Shown here one piece after another: positions 1 through 7,255 of a stretch of DNA of 9,146 nt. The DNA lies in the NCBI GenBank assembly GCA_913045395.1, contig CAJWPV010000032.1:1-9146 (forward strand). Direction: 5' to 3'. Numbering within the stretch: position 1 is the first letter of the stretch; each line of letters opens with the position of its first letter. Below the pieces are notes generated by a model. The model was not told where the DNA came from. It saw only the letters and a program-made list of their open reading frames with translations, and did not search any database. A program made the translations under genes and the position numbers. The stretch comes from an uncultured Verrucomicrobiota bacterium (GTDB taxonomy: Bacteria; Verrucomicrobiota; Verrucomicrobiia; Limisphaerales; UBA1096).

Positions 1-150
1 CTTGGGCGAAGGCGGCGCGGGGTTCTCGTTGGTGTTGAGCTTGATAAGCCCGCGAACCCTTGGCTGCTCGCCTGGCACGTAGCCGTGCAGCTTCCGCACC
101 AACGGACGAACCCGTTGCCCCGGGGAGTTGCCTTTGCGCTTGGCCGTCAT
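1..150 (-). CDS. hisC: Histidinol-phosphate aminotransferase HisC, N-terminal 50 codons (runs off left edge)
   Basis: Only the first 50 residues are in the window; the reading frame starts at the ATG at 150 and is open to base 1. HisC is a PLP-dependent aminotransferase that converts imidazole-acetol phosphate and glutamate to L-histidinol phosphate and 2-oxoglutarate in the cytoplasm. The visible part carries the typical HisC opening: [17 protein letters not shown], then [15 protein letters not shown], where the L-N-x-NENP stretch is the family's substrate/cofactor-site start motif. The PLP lysine and the rest of the fold lie outside the window. The gene follows hisD after a 10-base gap, as in many his operons, and there is no obvious Shine-Dalgarno sequence before its ATG, so it probably depends on read-through from hisD. 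The identification rests on the motif and on the neighbouring hisD. A general class I/II aminotransferase is the only realistic alternative. Confidence 0.9.
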   Translation of the reverse strand, partial: MTAKRKGNSPGQRVRPLVRKLHGYVPGEQPRVRGLIKLNTNENPAPPSPK

Positions 151-160
151 GGGCTAGGGT

Positions 161-1456
161 TTAATCGTCGAGCCGAATCTCGGCCGATCGACCGTGTCCA
201 TCGAGCCCCTCCATTTCAGCGAAGGTGCGGAGAGTGTCAATCGACTTACTCAGGGCGGGGTGGCTGTATTTCACCAAACTGGTACGGCGCTGGAACTGAT
301 CGACGGTCAATCCGGCGAACGAAGCCCCGGCGCCACCGGTCGGCAGTGTGTGACTTGGCCCGGCCATGTAGTCGCCAAGCACGGTTGGTGACCACGGTCC
401 GATGAAGATTGCCCCGGCGGTTAGAATTTCCTTCACGGCCGGCCCGGGGTTGCGGAGCAATAATTCGCAGTGCTCTGGCGCGATACGGTTGGCCAGTGCG
501 ATACCGTCTTTGATGGATTTGATATGGATCAGCCAACCGTTTTTTCTGAGCGCTTTCTCGATGAGTTTTCGGCGGGACAACGAGGGGAGTTGGCGCTCGA
601 TTTCCCGCTGCACATCGTTGATCAGCTTTTTGGAATTGCTGGCGAGCCAGACGCGTTCGTACCCGGAGCCGTGTTCCGCCTGGGCGAGTAGGTCGGCGGC
701 GGCGAACCTGGGGATTGCCGATGCGTCGGCGAGGATAAACATCTCGCTCGGCCCGGGCAGCAGGTCGATCGCGACGCGGCCGAACAACAGCCGCTTAGCC
801 GCGACGACATAGGCGTTGCCGGGGCCGAATATTTTCTGGACCGGCCGTATGGTTTTCGTGCCACACGCCATCGCGGCGATGGCTTGTGCCCCGCCCACTC
901 GGTACACCTCGGTGGCACCCGCTTGGCCAAGCGCGGCGAGTAGCGCGGGGTTCAGTCGCCCGCCCTTGCCGCACGGTGTGCAGGTGACGATTTCGCGGCA
1001 GCCGGCGACCCTGGCCAAGGTGACGGTCATCAGCGCGGTCGATGCCAGCGGCGCGGTGCCGCCCGGTATATATATGCCGACCCGCTGAAAGGGATCGAAC
1101 TTCTCCCCGACCACACCACCCTGCAAGTTGCATGCTTGCCAGTTTTTGCGCAACGACCGCTTCGCGAAAAAGGCGATGTTAGCCTTGGCAAGGCGGATTG
1201 CCTTGCGGGTACGGGTGTCGGTAGAGCGCCAAGCCTGTTCCCGCTCGAGCGGGTCGACACTCAGTTGGCACGGTGTCAGCCTGGCTCCATCGAACTTCTC
1301 TGTGAGCCTAAGCAGCGCCTTGTCACCGTGTTGTTCGACTTTGCGGACTATTTCCCGGGTGCGTTGCTCGATGAGCGGGTCAAACAGGCTGGAGGCAGCG
1401 ATGAGCTTGTTCAGTTTGCCAGGGAAGCCGGAATCCGTATATCGGATCAAATTCAT
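161..1456 (-). CDS. hisD: Histidinol dehydrogenase HisD
   Basis: This 431-residue protein has the normal HisD length. It carries out the last two steps of histidine synthesis: zinc-dependent, NAD-dependent four-electron oxidation of L-histidinol through histidinal to histidine. Visible landmarks are GIYIPGG (about 127-133), the glycine-rich IFGPGNAYV, the LLPGPSE signature (about 232-238), and AADLLAQAEH with Gln259 and His262. PEHCEL contains Glu328-His329, the expected catalytic pair. GDYMAGPSH contains Asp362, and His421 sits in the C-terminal EGLDGHG. Gln259, His262, Asp362 and His421 correspond to the zinc ligands known in the E. coli enzyme, so the protein looks fully active. The frame can be extended upstream to a TTG at 1522, but the ATG at 1456 gives the family's usual start and length and is preferred. 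No clear ribosome-binding site precedes it. hisC follows after 10 bases, making a hisDC operon transcribed away from the helicase. Confidence 0.96.
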   Translation of the reverse strand: MNLIRYTDSGFPGKLNKLIAASSLFDPLIEQRTREIVRKVEQHGDKALLRLTEKFDGARLTPCQLSVDPLEREQAWRSTDTRTRKAIRLAKANIAFFAKRSLRKNWQACNLQGGVVGEKFDPFQRVGIYIPGGTAPLASTALMTVTLARVAGCREIVTCTPCGKGGRLNPALLAALGQAGATEVYRVGGAQAIAAMACGTKTIRPVQKIFGPGNAYVVAAKRLLFGRVAIDLLPGPSEMFILADASAIPRFAAADLLAQAEHGSGYERVWLASNSKKLINDVQREIERQLPSLSRRKLIEKALRKNGWLIHIKSIKDGIALANRIAPEHCELLLRNPGPAVKEILTAGAIFIGPWSPTVLGDYMAGPSHTLPTGGAGASFAGLTVDQFQRRTSLVKYSHPALSKSIDTLRTFAEMEGLDGHGRSAEIRLDD

Positions 1457-1464
1457 CGGGCGGG

Positions 1465-1494
1465 AAGATAGGGGGATAAGCTTAGAAAAGTCAA
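1465..1494 (-). promoter_or_regulatory. Weak candidate promoter for hisDC
   Basis: On the minus strand TTGACT (1494-1489) is followed after 18 bases by TATCTT (1470-1465), a 5/6 and 4/6 match to the sigma-70 hexamers. It would place transcription start within a few bases of the hisD ATG at 1456, giving an almost leaderless mRNA, which fits the lack of a Shine-Dalgarno sequence. A perfect TTGACA also lies further upstream (1522-1517), but no good -10 box stands at the right distance from it. This is pattern matching in a short AT-richer gap and could easily be chance. Confidence 0.22.
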
Positions 1495-1573
1495 AACAGC
1501 GAGGGCCCGGCGTGATTGTCAAGTCAGTTTCTGGTTTGAGGGGAGGGAAAAAATAAATTTAGAGTTTGACGAG

Positions 1574-1606
1574 ACAGGATGGCTTATGTCGTTATGGCCA
1601 GTCTGT
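1574..1606 (+). repeat. Interrupted dyad upstream of the helicase start
   Basis: ACAG (1574-1577) and TGGC (1580-1583) are mirrored by GCCA (1597-1600) and CTGT (1603-1606). This gives two 4-bp arms separated by a 2-base internal mismatch and a 13-base loop. The dyad ends 17 bases before the helicase ATG and could be an operator or a 5'-leader hairpin. The half-sites are in the opposite orientation to an E. coli LexA box (CTGT...ACAG), so I do not call it one. Such short arms can arise by chance. Confidence 0.3.
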
Positions 1607-1623
1607 TTTATTGAGTTCTAGCA

Positions 1624-4600
1624 ATGGCCCGAATATCGAAGAAAAAAAAACCGGTTGTCAGTTCTGCGAAGGCGTCCAAATATGACGCGCACCACAAGGT
1701 TATCAACAGTACCTACGGCGACTTTGCCGACCTGCGTCACCAGTTATCTGAATCCAAGGAGGACGTGTCCGAGCGTGCCAAGCTGCTGGTGATCTTTGCG
1801 AGTTGCGATGATTCGCAGCGTTCGTGGCTTTTGCTGGAGGATTATTTCAACAAGCTCAACCTGGCTCGCAAGGATTTTAGTCAGGATGATTGGTGGGGCA
1901 GTATGGCCAAGATTCAGGGAGACGCGCGGCTCGAAGAGTTGGCTCTTGTGTTCATGAAGTCAGGCCACTCCGTTCCCAATGAGTTGATGCCGTACGCCAA
2001 TTTTACGCGCTTTGCGCAGGTCGAGCAGGCTGAGAAGGATTATCAACTATTCAAGGGCCTCGAAGAATGGATGTTCCCTCCGTCGCCGTCGCACCTAGAT
2101 GCCCCCCGTGCCGCGCTGCGGGTGACCGGACGACTTGTTGAAGACAAGGAGCTGCCGGGACTGCATAAGCTCGGGATTGAAATTCATGTCATTCGCCCGC
2201 GCACCGGCGACCGCGTCAAGACGCTGGATGATATGGCCGATTTGACGATGCGTGCTGCGCACGAGCAGGAATTGTTCCCGGCTGGTGACTGGTCGTTCAT
2301 ACGCTGGTCTTCCGGGGTCAGGCACGACTATGACACGGAGGCGGAGCTGATCCCGCTGGATGGCGCGGAGTTGCTGAAGTGGCTGGTTCAGTGGGGGAAA
2401 TCCGACCGAATTGATCTCGAGGGGGAAAAGGATCCGATTGAATTCCTGGGTCGCATCATCGAGATGGAGCCGCACCTGGAAAAGGCAAAGTCCAACCTGT
2501 ATTTCACCCACGAGGTGATCTTGCCCGGCAGGAAAACATGCAGTATGTCCGAGGTGCGCTTTTTCGCCGGCGAACCGGCGCTGGCGCTGATTGGGAGTGA
2601 GGTGTTCCTCCTGCGCAACTCACCCTCACAGGAGGTGTTGGGCAATTGGGCAAAGATGCAAAAGGCCCCAGTTTCCAAACTGACACACCGCCTGCTCACC
2701 AAACTGCGCAAAATAAACACAACAAACGGGGTCAACTGGGAGCAGCTCTGCAAAACCCACAAGGCGACACCGCGGTTTGTGTTTGAAATGGCCAACGACA
2801 CTGTTCGTTTGAAGCTTCTGGCCAAGAGTGAATCAGACAATAGCCTCTGGCAGTGGAACGGTCACGAGTGGGTTCGGCAAAAATCCGGCAAGCAGAAGGC
2901 GAACAAGCCTGAGGTGCTCGATGACGACCGGCTGGAGTTGGCCGTCGGGTGGCTTCAACGGCTGGACTGGTTCACCCCGGAACCGGGCCTTTGGGTGGGG
3001 GACGCCAACCCGCTTTTCCTTGAAAGTCTGCACGCTGCCTGGCCGGACAAGCCGGAGGCTGAGTACCTCGGCGACGAGGGGTTCAAGCGGCTCTTCCTGC
3101 AGCCCAAACGACTCAAGCCCAAGTTGATTGTTCGTGGCAGCGGCATCGATTGGCTCTCCGTCTCCGCAGAGTGGGAGGAGGAGGGGATGAAGTTGACTGA
3201 CCGCGACCTCCAGCAGCTTGCCGGAGCCAGCGGCAACTTTGTTAATCTTCCGGATGCCGGCTGGGTGCAGCTTGATCAAAAAGCGGTTCAGGACGCACAG
3301 GAAGCCATGGCGGACCTTGGCTTGGACGGTTTGTCTGCGGTCGAGCAAAAGATCGGGATCGAGCAGGCCGCCCATCTCGATGGTGACGGCTTGGCCAAGT
3401 TCGTCCCATCGGAGGAGCTGGAACAGTTGCGAGGGCGGCTCGATGAGTTCGAGGGGGTTGAGTCTACGGATTTGCCGGATGGGATCTGCGCGGAGATGCG
3501 GCCGTACCAACTCGACGGATTCAGTTTTCTCTGCCACTTGGCCAAGCTTAAGCTGGGTGGGATCCTCGCCGATGACATGGGCCTTGGGAAGACGCTCCAA
3601 ACGCTCGTTTGGCTGAAGTGGTTAAAGACGAGCCGCAGAAAGAATGCCAAGACCAAGCCGACTCTGGTCGTTTGCCCGGCCTCGGTTTTGCACAATTGGC
3701 GTCGTGAATCCGAACGGTTTACACCCAGCATGAAGGTGCTGGTCCTGGAGAGCGGCCAGGCGCGACACAATCTTCGCAAACAAATCCCGGACCACGACAT
3801 CGTGGTCACGAACTACTCCATCCTACGGCGTGATCTCGACGACTTGGCCAAGTTCGCCTTTCGTGCCGTTGTGCTTGATGAGGCGCAGTTCATCAAGAAC
3901 CCCGGCGCGCAGGTGACTAAGTCGGTTAAGGAGCTCAAGGCCGACCACAAGCTGGCCCTGACCGGCACCCCGATCGAGAACCGAATGCTCGACCTCTGGA
4001 GCATCGTTGATTTCGTGCAGCCCAACTACCTCGGTAACCAGGATCATTTCGGCCAGGTGTACGACCTGCGTGGGGCGGAGAAAGACGAGAACGCCGCCCG
4101 GATCGCGCGTCGGAAACTCTCCGCCAAGCTGCGACCACTGCTCCTGCGCCGCGTCAAGAAACAGGTCGCTAAGGATTTGCCGGATCGTGTCGAGCAACGA
4201 CTCGACTGCGAGCTACCCGAGGAGCAGCGTAAACTCTACCTCGCCGAGTTGAAGCGCAGCCGCGAGCAGGTCATGAAGGCGGTCAAGCAGAAGGGAGTCG
4301 CCAAGAGCAAGATGCACGTGCTGGCCGCGCTGACCCGTCTGCGGCAGATCTGCTGCCACCCAGGCCTCGTTGGGAGCGACGTAGAGTCTGGCAAGATGGA
4401 CACACTTTATGAGTTGGTCGAACCGCTGCTTGAGGAGGGTCACAAGGTGCTCGTCTTCAGCCAGTTCGTCCGGATGCTCCAAATCCTCGAGAAACAGTGC
4501 GAGGATCGGGAGATGCCGACATACCTGTTGACTGGCGAAACCAAGAACCGTCAGGACGTGGTCACGGCATTTCAGGAGGACGAGTCACCGGCGATTTTCC

Positions 4601-4893
4601 TGCTAAGCCTTCGGGCGGCCGGCACTGGTCTCAACCTGACTAGCGCCAGTTATGTGGTTATTTATGACCCGTGGTGGAATCCTGCCGTCGAGGCGCAGGC
4701 AATCGACCGGACCCATCGCATTGGCCAGACCGCCACCGTGAACGCCTACAAGATGATTTCACCCGGAACCGTCGAGGAGAAAATCTGGGATCTTCAGCAG
4801 CAAAAGGCCAAGACGGTTTCCGATGTGCTCGGCGATGATGGTTTTGCCAAGGGCCTGACCACAAACGATCTTGAGTACCTATTCTCGGATTAA
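1624..4893 (+). CDS. SNF2-family DEAD/DEAH-type helicase/ATPase, 1089 aa
   Basis: This is a large cytoplasmic superfamily-2 ATPase of the SNF2/RapA type. Such proteins translocate on double-stranded DNA and remodel protein-DNA or transcription complexes; the actual target here is unknown. The C-terminal engine is complete. LRPYQLDGF-like MRPYQLDGF leads into motif I, ILADDMGLGKT (Lys656). Motif Ia is VVCPASVLHNW, motif II is DEAQ (752-755), and motif III is LTGTPIEN (about 779-786). LLRRVKKQVAKDLP follows, then the second RecA lobe with KVLVFSQF, RAAGTGLNLT (997-1006) and QAIDRTHRIGQ (1025-1035), which carries the arginine-finger motif VI. Residues 1 to about 620 have no motif I can name, except that about 500-550 looks like the accessory segment often found just before bacterial SNF2 engines. 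No SWIM zinc-finger pattern is seen. The start is well fixed: an in-frame TGA lies at 1612-1614 and no other start codon lies between. The N-terminus is lysine-rich and contains an A9 run (1642-1650). There is no clear Shine-Dalgarno sequence and no helicase partner gene beside it. Confidence 0.95.
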   Translation: MARISKKKKPVVSSAKASKYDAHHKVINSTYGDFADLRHQLSESKEDVSERAKLLVIFASCDDSQRSWLLLEDYFNKLNLARKDFSQDDWWGSMAKIQGDARLEELALVFMKSGHSVPNELMPYANFTRFAQVEQAEKDYQLFKGLEEWMFPPSPSHLDAPRAALRVTGRLVEDKELPGLHKLGIEIHVIRPRTGDRVKTLDDMADLTMRAAHEQELFPAGDWSFIRWSSGVRHDYDTEAELIPLDGAELLKWLVQWGKSDRIDLEGEKDPIEFLGRIIEMEPHLEKAKSNLYFTHEVILPGRKTCSMSEVRFFAGEPALALIGSEVFLLRNSPSQEVLGNWAKMQKAPVSKLTHRLLTKLRKINTTNGVNWEQLCKTHKATPRFVFEMANDTVRLKLLAKSESDNSLWQWNGHEWVRQKSGKQKANKPEVLDDDRLELAVGWLQRLDWFTPEPGLWVGDANPLFLESLHAAWPDKPEAEYLGDEGFKRLFLQPKRLKPKLIVRGSGIDWLSVSAEWEEEGMKLTDRDLQQLAGASGNFVNLPDAGWVQLDQKAVQDAQEAMADLGLDGLSAVEQKIGIEQAAHLDGDGLAKFVPSEELEQLRGRLDEFEGVESTDLPDGICAEMRPYQLDGFSFLCHLAKLKLGGILADDMGLGKTLQTLVWLKWLKTSRRKNAKTKPTLVVCPASVLHNWRRESERFTPSMKVLVLESGQARHNLRKQIPDHDIVVTNYSILRRDLDDLAKFAFRAVVLDEAQFIKNPGAQVTKSVKELKADHKLALTGTPIENRMLDLWSIVDFVQPNYLGNQDHFGQVYDLRGAEKDENAARIARRKLSAKLRPLLLRRVKKQVAKDLPDRVEQRLDCELPEEQRKLYLAELKRSREQVMKAVKQKGVAKSKMHVLAALTRLRQICCHPGLVGSDVESGKMDTLYELVEPLLEEGHKVLVFSQFVRMLQILEKQCEDREMPTYLLTGETKNRQDVVTAFQEDESPAIFLLSLRAAGTGLNLTSASYVVIYDPWWNPAVEAQAIDRTHRIGQTATVNAYKMISPGTVEEKIWDLQQQKAKTVSDVLGDDGFAKGLTTNDLEYLFSD

Positions 4894-4898
4894 GCCGG

Positions 4899-4928
4899 TG
4901 CGCTTGGTTAACCGAACGGCAAAGCGCA
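4899..4928 (+). terminator. Candidate terminator hairpin after the helicase gene
   Basis: TGCGCTT (4899-4905) pairs perfectly with AAGCGCA (4922-4928), a 7-bp stem closing a 16-base loop that can itself form a small GTT/AAC helix. It begins six bases after the helicase stop codon and is followed by ATTGTT-like sequence (4928-4933) rather than a strong T-run. The location fits an intrinsic terminator for the plus-strand gene, but the weak U-tract makes it uncertain. Confidence 0.4.
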
Positions 4929-4946
4929 TTGTTCCCTGTATGCCGT

Positions 4947-5013
4947 TGTGAGGTTTAATCGCGAACGAACAGTCGTGTCAAAACTTGGTCGACTGAGGGC
5001 AGAGAACCTCACA
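4947..5013. repeat. Two-tier inverted repeat between convergent genes
   Basis: TGTGAGGTT (4947-4955) is a perfect inverted repeat of AACCTCACA (5005-5013). Inside it, CAGTCG (4970-4975) mirrors CGACTG (4990-4995) around a 14-base loop. As RNA this would be an outer 9-bp stem, an internal loop of 14 and 9 bases, and an inner 6-bp stem, readable from either strand. It lies between the convergent helicase and DUF1214 genes, where a bidirectional terminator or mRNA-end structure would be expected. No U-tract follows on either strand, so its role is open. Confidence 0.4.
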
Positions 5014-5026
5014 CGTGTTTGGCCGC

Positions 5027-6091
5027 CTAAAGCTTCTCGACGCGAAACTCAGGTTGGCTCCATTTGCCGGCTGGCAGCAACCAGCGGAAAATCACACCGC
5101 CTTCGCGGTGACCGGCGGTGTCGAGTTGGTTTGGTTCGTCCAGATCTCGATGCGCCACGACGATGCGGAATGAGCCGTCCGTCTCCAGTTTCACCTGCGA
5201 ATGGTTCAGGATGATTTGCCGGTTTACAAAATCACGCGACTCAAGCCAGCGGCTGCACAACTGCACCGACCAATAGCGGCACTCGGGTGCTCGCCCCTCC
5301 ATGACGAGCGCCTCGTCTTCCTCCAGTTTATACCAACCACCGACGTACTCGTTGTCGGGCGTGGGGAACAGGCTGTTGAGCCCCTCCACTGTGCTGTTGA
5401 TACCCACTGTGTTGGGCTGTTTCATCCACGCCTCTGAGGCCAGTTGCGTGGACTTGAATGTGCGCGACACGCTCTGGCTCAGGGCCCGCAAACGGTGGGT
5501 GACTCCCTCCACCGTCGGTGCAGGTGGCGGCGCAATGTCATCGAGCAATTCGATGTTCAGTTCTGCTGGTTTTTTGCGGATATCGGTGAAGTACTGGCGC
5601 GTCACCAGCGTACTGGCGACGTTGTCCAGTTGGACCCAGTTTTGCACGCCGTCGGGCCGCTCGGCGGAGAGCACCAATTCGAACCGGCCGTTGTCGTCAA
5701 ACTCCATCTCGCCATCGCACAGATTGGCGAGGATGCAGTTGGTCCGGCCGCGCAGGCCGTACAGGCAGAAGGCCAGGTACAACTCCTCTCCACGCTGGCC
5801 GTGGATTCGATAGCGCAGGGCCGGGTTCAGGGTGGCCCGGTGGTACAATGTATCCGGATTGTCCACAAAAAATTTCCGGATCGGCGACATGATCTGCACG
5901 AGGCTCGGCGCGTCTGCTTCCTGTTCCACCTGAAATTCCGTCATGGCGACTAGGATGCGCATGAGGAAACGGTAGCCCTCGGCGCGTTCCGAGGGGTCGC
6001 GTCCCTCGCTCAATGCGTCCACCTGTCCCGCCGCATTGGTGAGTTGCGCGGTCAGCATCGCCCATGCCTTTGCTAGTTCGTCGTCGTTCAT
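5027..6091 (-). CDS. DUF1214-like protein, 354 aa, last gene of the SDR-sulfotransferase operon
   Basis: I recognise this as a DUF1214-type protein of unknown function. The N-terminal part has the ERAEGYRFLMRIL stretch (about 35-47), followed by DNPDTLYHRATLNP and YRIHGQRG (about 77-101), typical of these proteins. The C-terminal part carries RYWSVQLCSRW (about 272-282), then DGSFRIVVA and a PNQLDTAGHREGG segment (about 320-332), which matches the DUF1214 domain. No signal peptide or membrane span is visible, so a cytoplasmic protein is likely. The start ATG (6091-6089) overlaps the stop TGA of the upstream sulfotransferase gene as ATGA. A good AAAGGA lies 8 bases upstream, so the start is secure and translation is probably coupled. 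The stop is TAG at 5029-5027. The biochemical role is unknown; the tight coupling suggests action on the same compound as the sulfotransferase. The family label is from motif memory, not a search. Confidence 0.85.
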   Translation of the reverse strand: MNDDELAKAWAMLTAQLTNAAGQVDALSEGRDPSERAEGYRFLMRILVAMTEFQVEQEADAPSLVQIMSPIRKFFVDNPDTLYHRATLNPALRYRIHGQRGEELYLAFCLYGLRGRTNCILANLCDGEMEFDDNGRFELVLSAERPDGVQNWVQLDNVASTLVTRQYFTDIRKKPAELNIELLDDIAPPPAPTVEGVTHRLRALSQSVSRTFKSTQLASEAWMKQPNTVGINSTVEGLNSLFPTPDNEYVGGWYKLEEDEALVMEGRAPECRYWSVQLCSRWLESRDFVNRQIILNHSQVKLETDGSFRIVVAHRDLDEPNQLDTAGHREGGVIFRWLLPAGKWSQPEFRVEKL

Positions 6092-7233
6092 TTTTCTATT
6101 CCTTTAAAGTCGCGTCGTACAGCCTCTGCCTCCAACCCGAACTCCTCGATTGAGTAGCGGTGTGGACCGTGTTTGTGCTGCCGGTTGCCGGCTAGCCATA
6201 GCTTCATCCTGTTTTCAAACGGATCAGAATATTCATAACCGTGGTGCACATAAATCCGATGAACGGTGCCGATGGGGTCTGCCACGAGGTCGTTGTATTG
6301 CACGTCGAGAAATTGTTCCGCATTGGAGGCGGAGCGAACTTTAGCCGAGCGTCTTCCAACTTCGAGTAGACGCTGATGCCAATGCGTTCCGATGAGTTCC
6401 TTGTCGACGAGGTCGCTGGCTGCGCTTCGCGTGATCTCGCACAAGCTGCAGATGCTTGGCAGGACACTCTCTGCGCTGCGGTGGGTCTGTACGATTCGCG
6501 CATCCGGGAAGACGCTTAATAGGCCACTCAACCCTGACAGATGGCGCGGTGCCTTGCAGACCCAGTGGCTGCCCCGGCATTTCCAGCTGAGCATCTGGAG
6601 TTGGCGGCGGTAATAGAGGTACCATACGGGCTCAGCCTCATGTTCGGCAAGCCAACGGGAGTAACTCGGGATATTCGCCCTCAACTCGAAAATAAAATCT
6701 GCGAACGTGTGTTCGATGAGCCACAGGCATTCTTCCGGCCCTGTGGCATTTAGCTTGTGTGCGCTGGCCAGGAGGGGTGCGATTTTTTCAAAACTGGTGA
6801 CAAATTCTTCCGTTTGCGCAATCCGCGAATCGTTGTCCAGTGACTCCGGTGCCGGCGCGGGGTGTAATCCCTCCCACAGCCTGAGCCAGCGTGAGGCCGG
6901 GTCGCAGGCGAGCAGGTTGTGCAGCAGCGTCGTGCCGCTTCGGGGGAAGCCCAGGATGTACAGCGGCCGTTCGATCGGCGTCTGCGCCATCTCCGGGTGC
7001 GTGGCAAATGCCTCCTCGGTTAGCAAGCGGTTCGTAAGCAGCCGCAGGATGGTGCGCTGCATCAGGATTACGCCCAAGGTATTGAGGCGTGCCTCGTCCT
7101 GTAGTGACTGGAGCAGGATGTTGTACGGCTCGCGGTATGAATCATCACCAAAGTCCGACAGGCCGGTTTGTGCTGCTGCTTTCTCAAGCAGAGCTTCAGC
7201 GTTCAAGGCGATGTCTGGGGAGAGTCTGGGCAT
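6088..7233 (-). CDS. PAPS-dependent sulfotransferase family protein (Sulfotransfer_3-like), 381 aa
   Basis: Such enzymes move a sulfuryl group from 3'-phosphoadenylyl sulfate (PAPS) to a hydroxyl or amino group on a small molecule, lipid or glycan. The PAPS 5'-phosphosulfate loop is clear: LYILGFPRSGTTLLHNLL, with GFPRSGTT at 95-102. The 3'-phosphate-binding segment is DARIVQTHRSAESVLPS, with His251-Arg252-Ser253. The opening segment GLSDFGDDSYREP (about 24-36) is typical of this bacterial subfamily. No signal peptide or membrane anchor is seen. The frame stays open to 7488, but that 85-codon extension lies inside the downstream end of the SDR gene and is Ser/Arg-rich noise. The ATG at 7233 gives a normal family start, 22 bases after the SDR stop. 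There is no clear Shine-Dalgarno sequence for this ATG. The 3' end overlaps the DUF1214-like gene as ATGA. The acceptor substrate cannot be deduced. PAPS synthesis genes are not in the window. Confidence 0.9.
   Translation of the reverse strand: MPRLSPDIALNAEALLEKAAAQTGLSDFGDDSYREPYNILLQSLQDEARLNTLGVILMQRTILRLLTNRLLTEEAFATHPEMAQTPIERPLYILGFPRSGTTLLHNLLACDPASRWLRLWEGLHPAPAPESLDNDSRIAQTEEFVTSFEKIAPLLASAHKLNATGPEECLWLIEHTFADFIFELRANIPSYSRWLAEHEAEPVWYLYYRRQLQMLSWKCRGSHWVCKAPRHLSGLSGLLSVFPDARIVQTHRSAESVLPSICSLCEITRSAASDLVDKELIGTHWHQRLLEVGRRSAKVRSASNAEQFLDVQYNDLVADPIGTVHRIYVHHGYEYSDPFENRMKLWLAGNRQHKHGPHRYSIEEFGLEAEAVRRDFKGIEK
6100..6105 (-). promoter_or_regulatory. Internal Shine-Dalgarno for the DUF1214-like gene
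   Basis: AAAGGA on the minus strand (6105-6100) lies 8 bases before the ATG at 6091 and within the last codons of the sulfotransferase gene. It is the only strong Shine-Dalgarno with good spacing that I find in the window. It supports both the chosen start and coupled translation across the ATGA overlap. Confidence 0.65.
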
Positions 7234-7255
7234 TGTGGCGGGGTTGAAAAGTGGA

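Larger units (their letters stand above)
1457..1623. other. Divergent intergenic region between hisD and the helicase gene
   Basis: This is a 167-base gap between two divergent genes, more AT-rich than its surroundings, with an A-rich stretch near 1548-1560. It must hold the start signals for both hisDC (minus) and the helicase (plus). For the helicase, TTGACG at 1566-1571 is a -35-like hexamer, but no convincing -10 box follows at 16-18 bases. No histidine-rich leader peptide or T-box-like structure is evident upstream of hisD in what I could read by eye. Confidence 0.5.

Noticed and set aside
1066..1076. TATATATA-like run resembling a promoter box.
   Set aside because: It encodes the conserved Gly-Ile-Tyr-Ile of HisD and is explained by codon choice.
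1457..1522. Upstream extension of hisD to a TTG codon.
   Set aside because: The 22 extra residues do not resemble HisD, and the ATG at 1456 places the zinc-ligand residues at the numbers known from E. coli.
2833..3600. Long open frame (255 codons) on the minus strand opposite the helicase gene.
   Set aside because: It lies wholly antisense to the well-supported helicase, has a low-complexity Leu/Pro/Arg/Gln-rich composition with no known motif, and is the usual mirror frame of a GC-rich gene.
1624..4893. Defence-system helicase (for example a DISARM-like or other SNF2-bearing anti-phage locus).
   Set aside because: The neighbours are histidine biosynthesis and metabolic genes. There is no methylase, nuclease, phospholipase-D-like or DUF1998-type partner and no mobile-element signature, so a housekeeping or stand-alone SNF2 protein is more likely.
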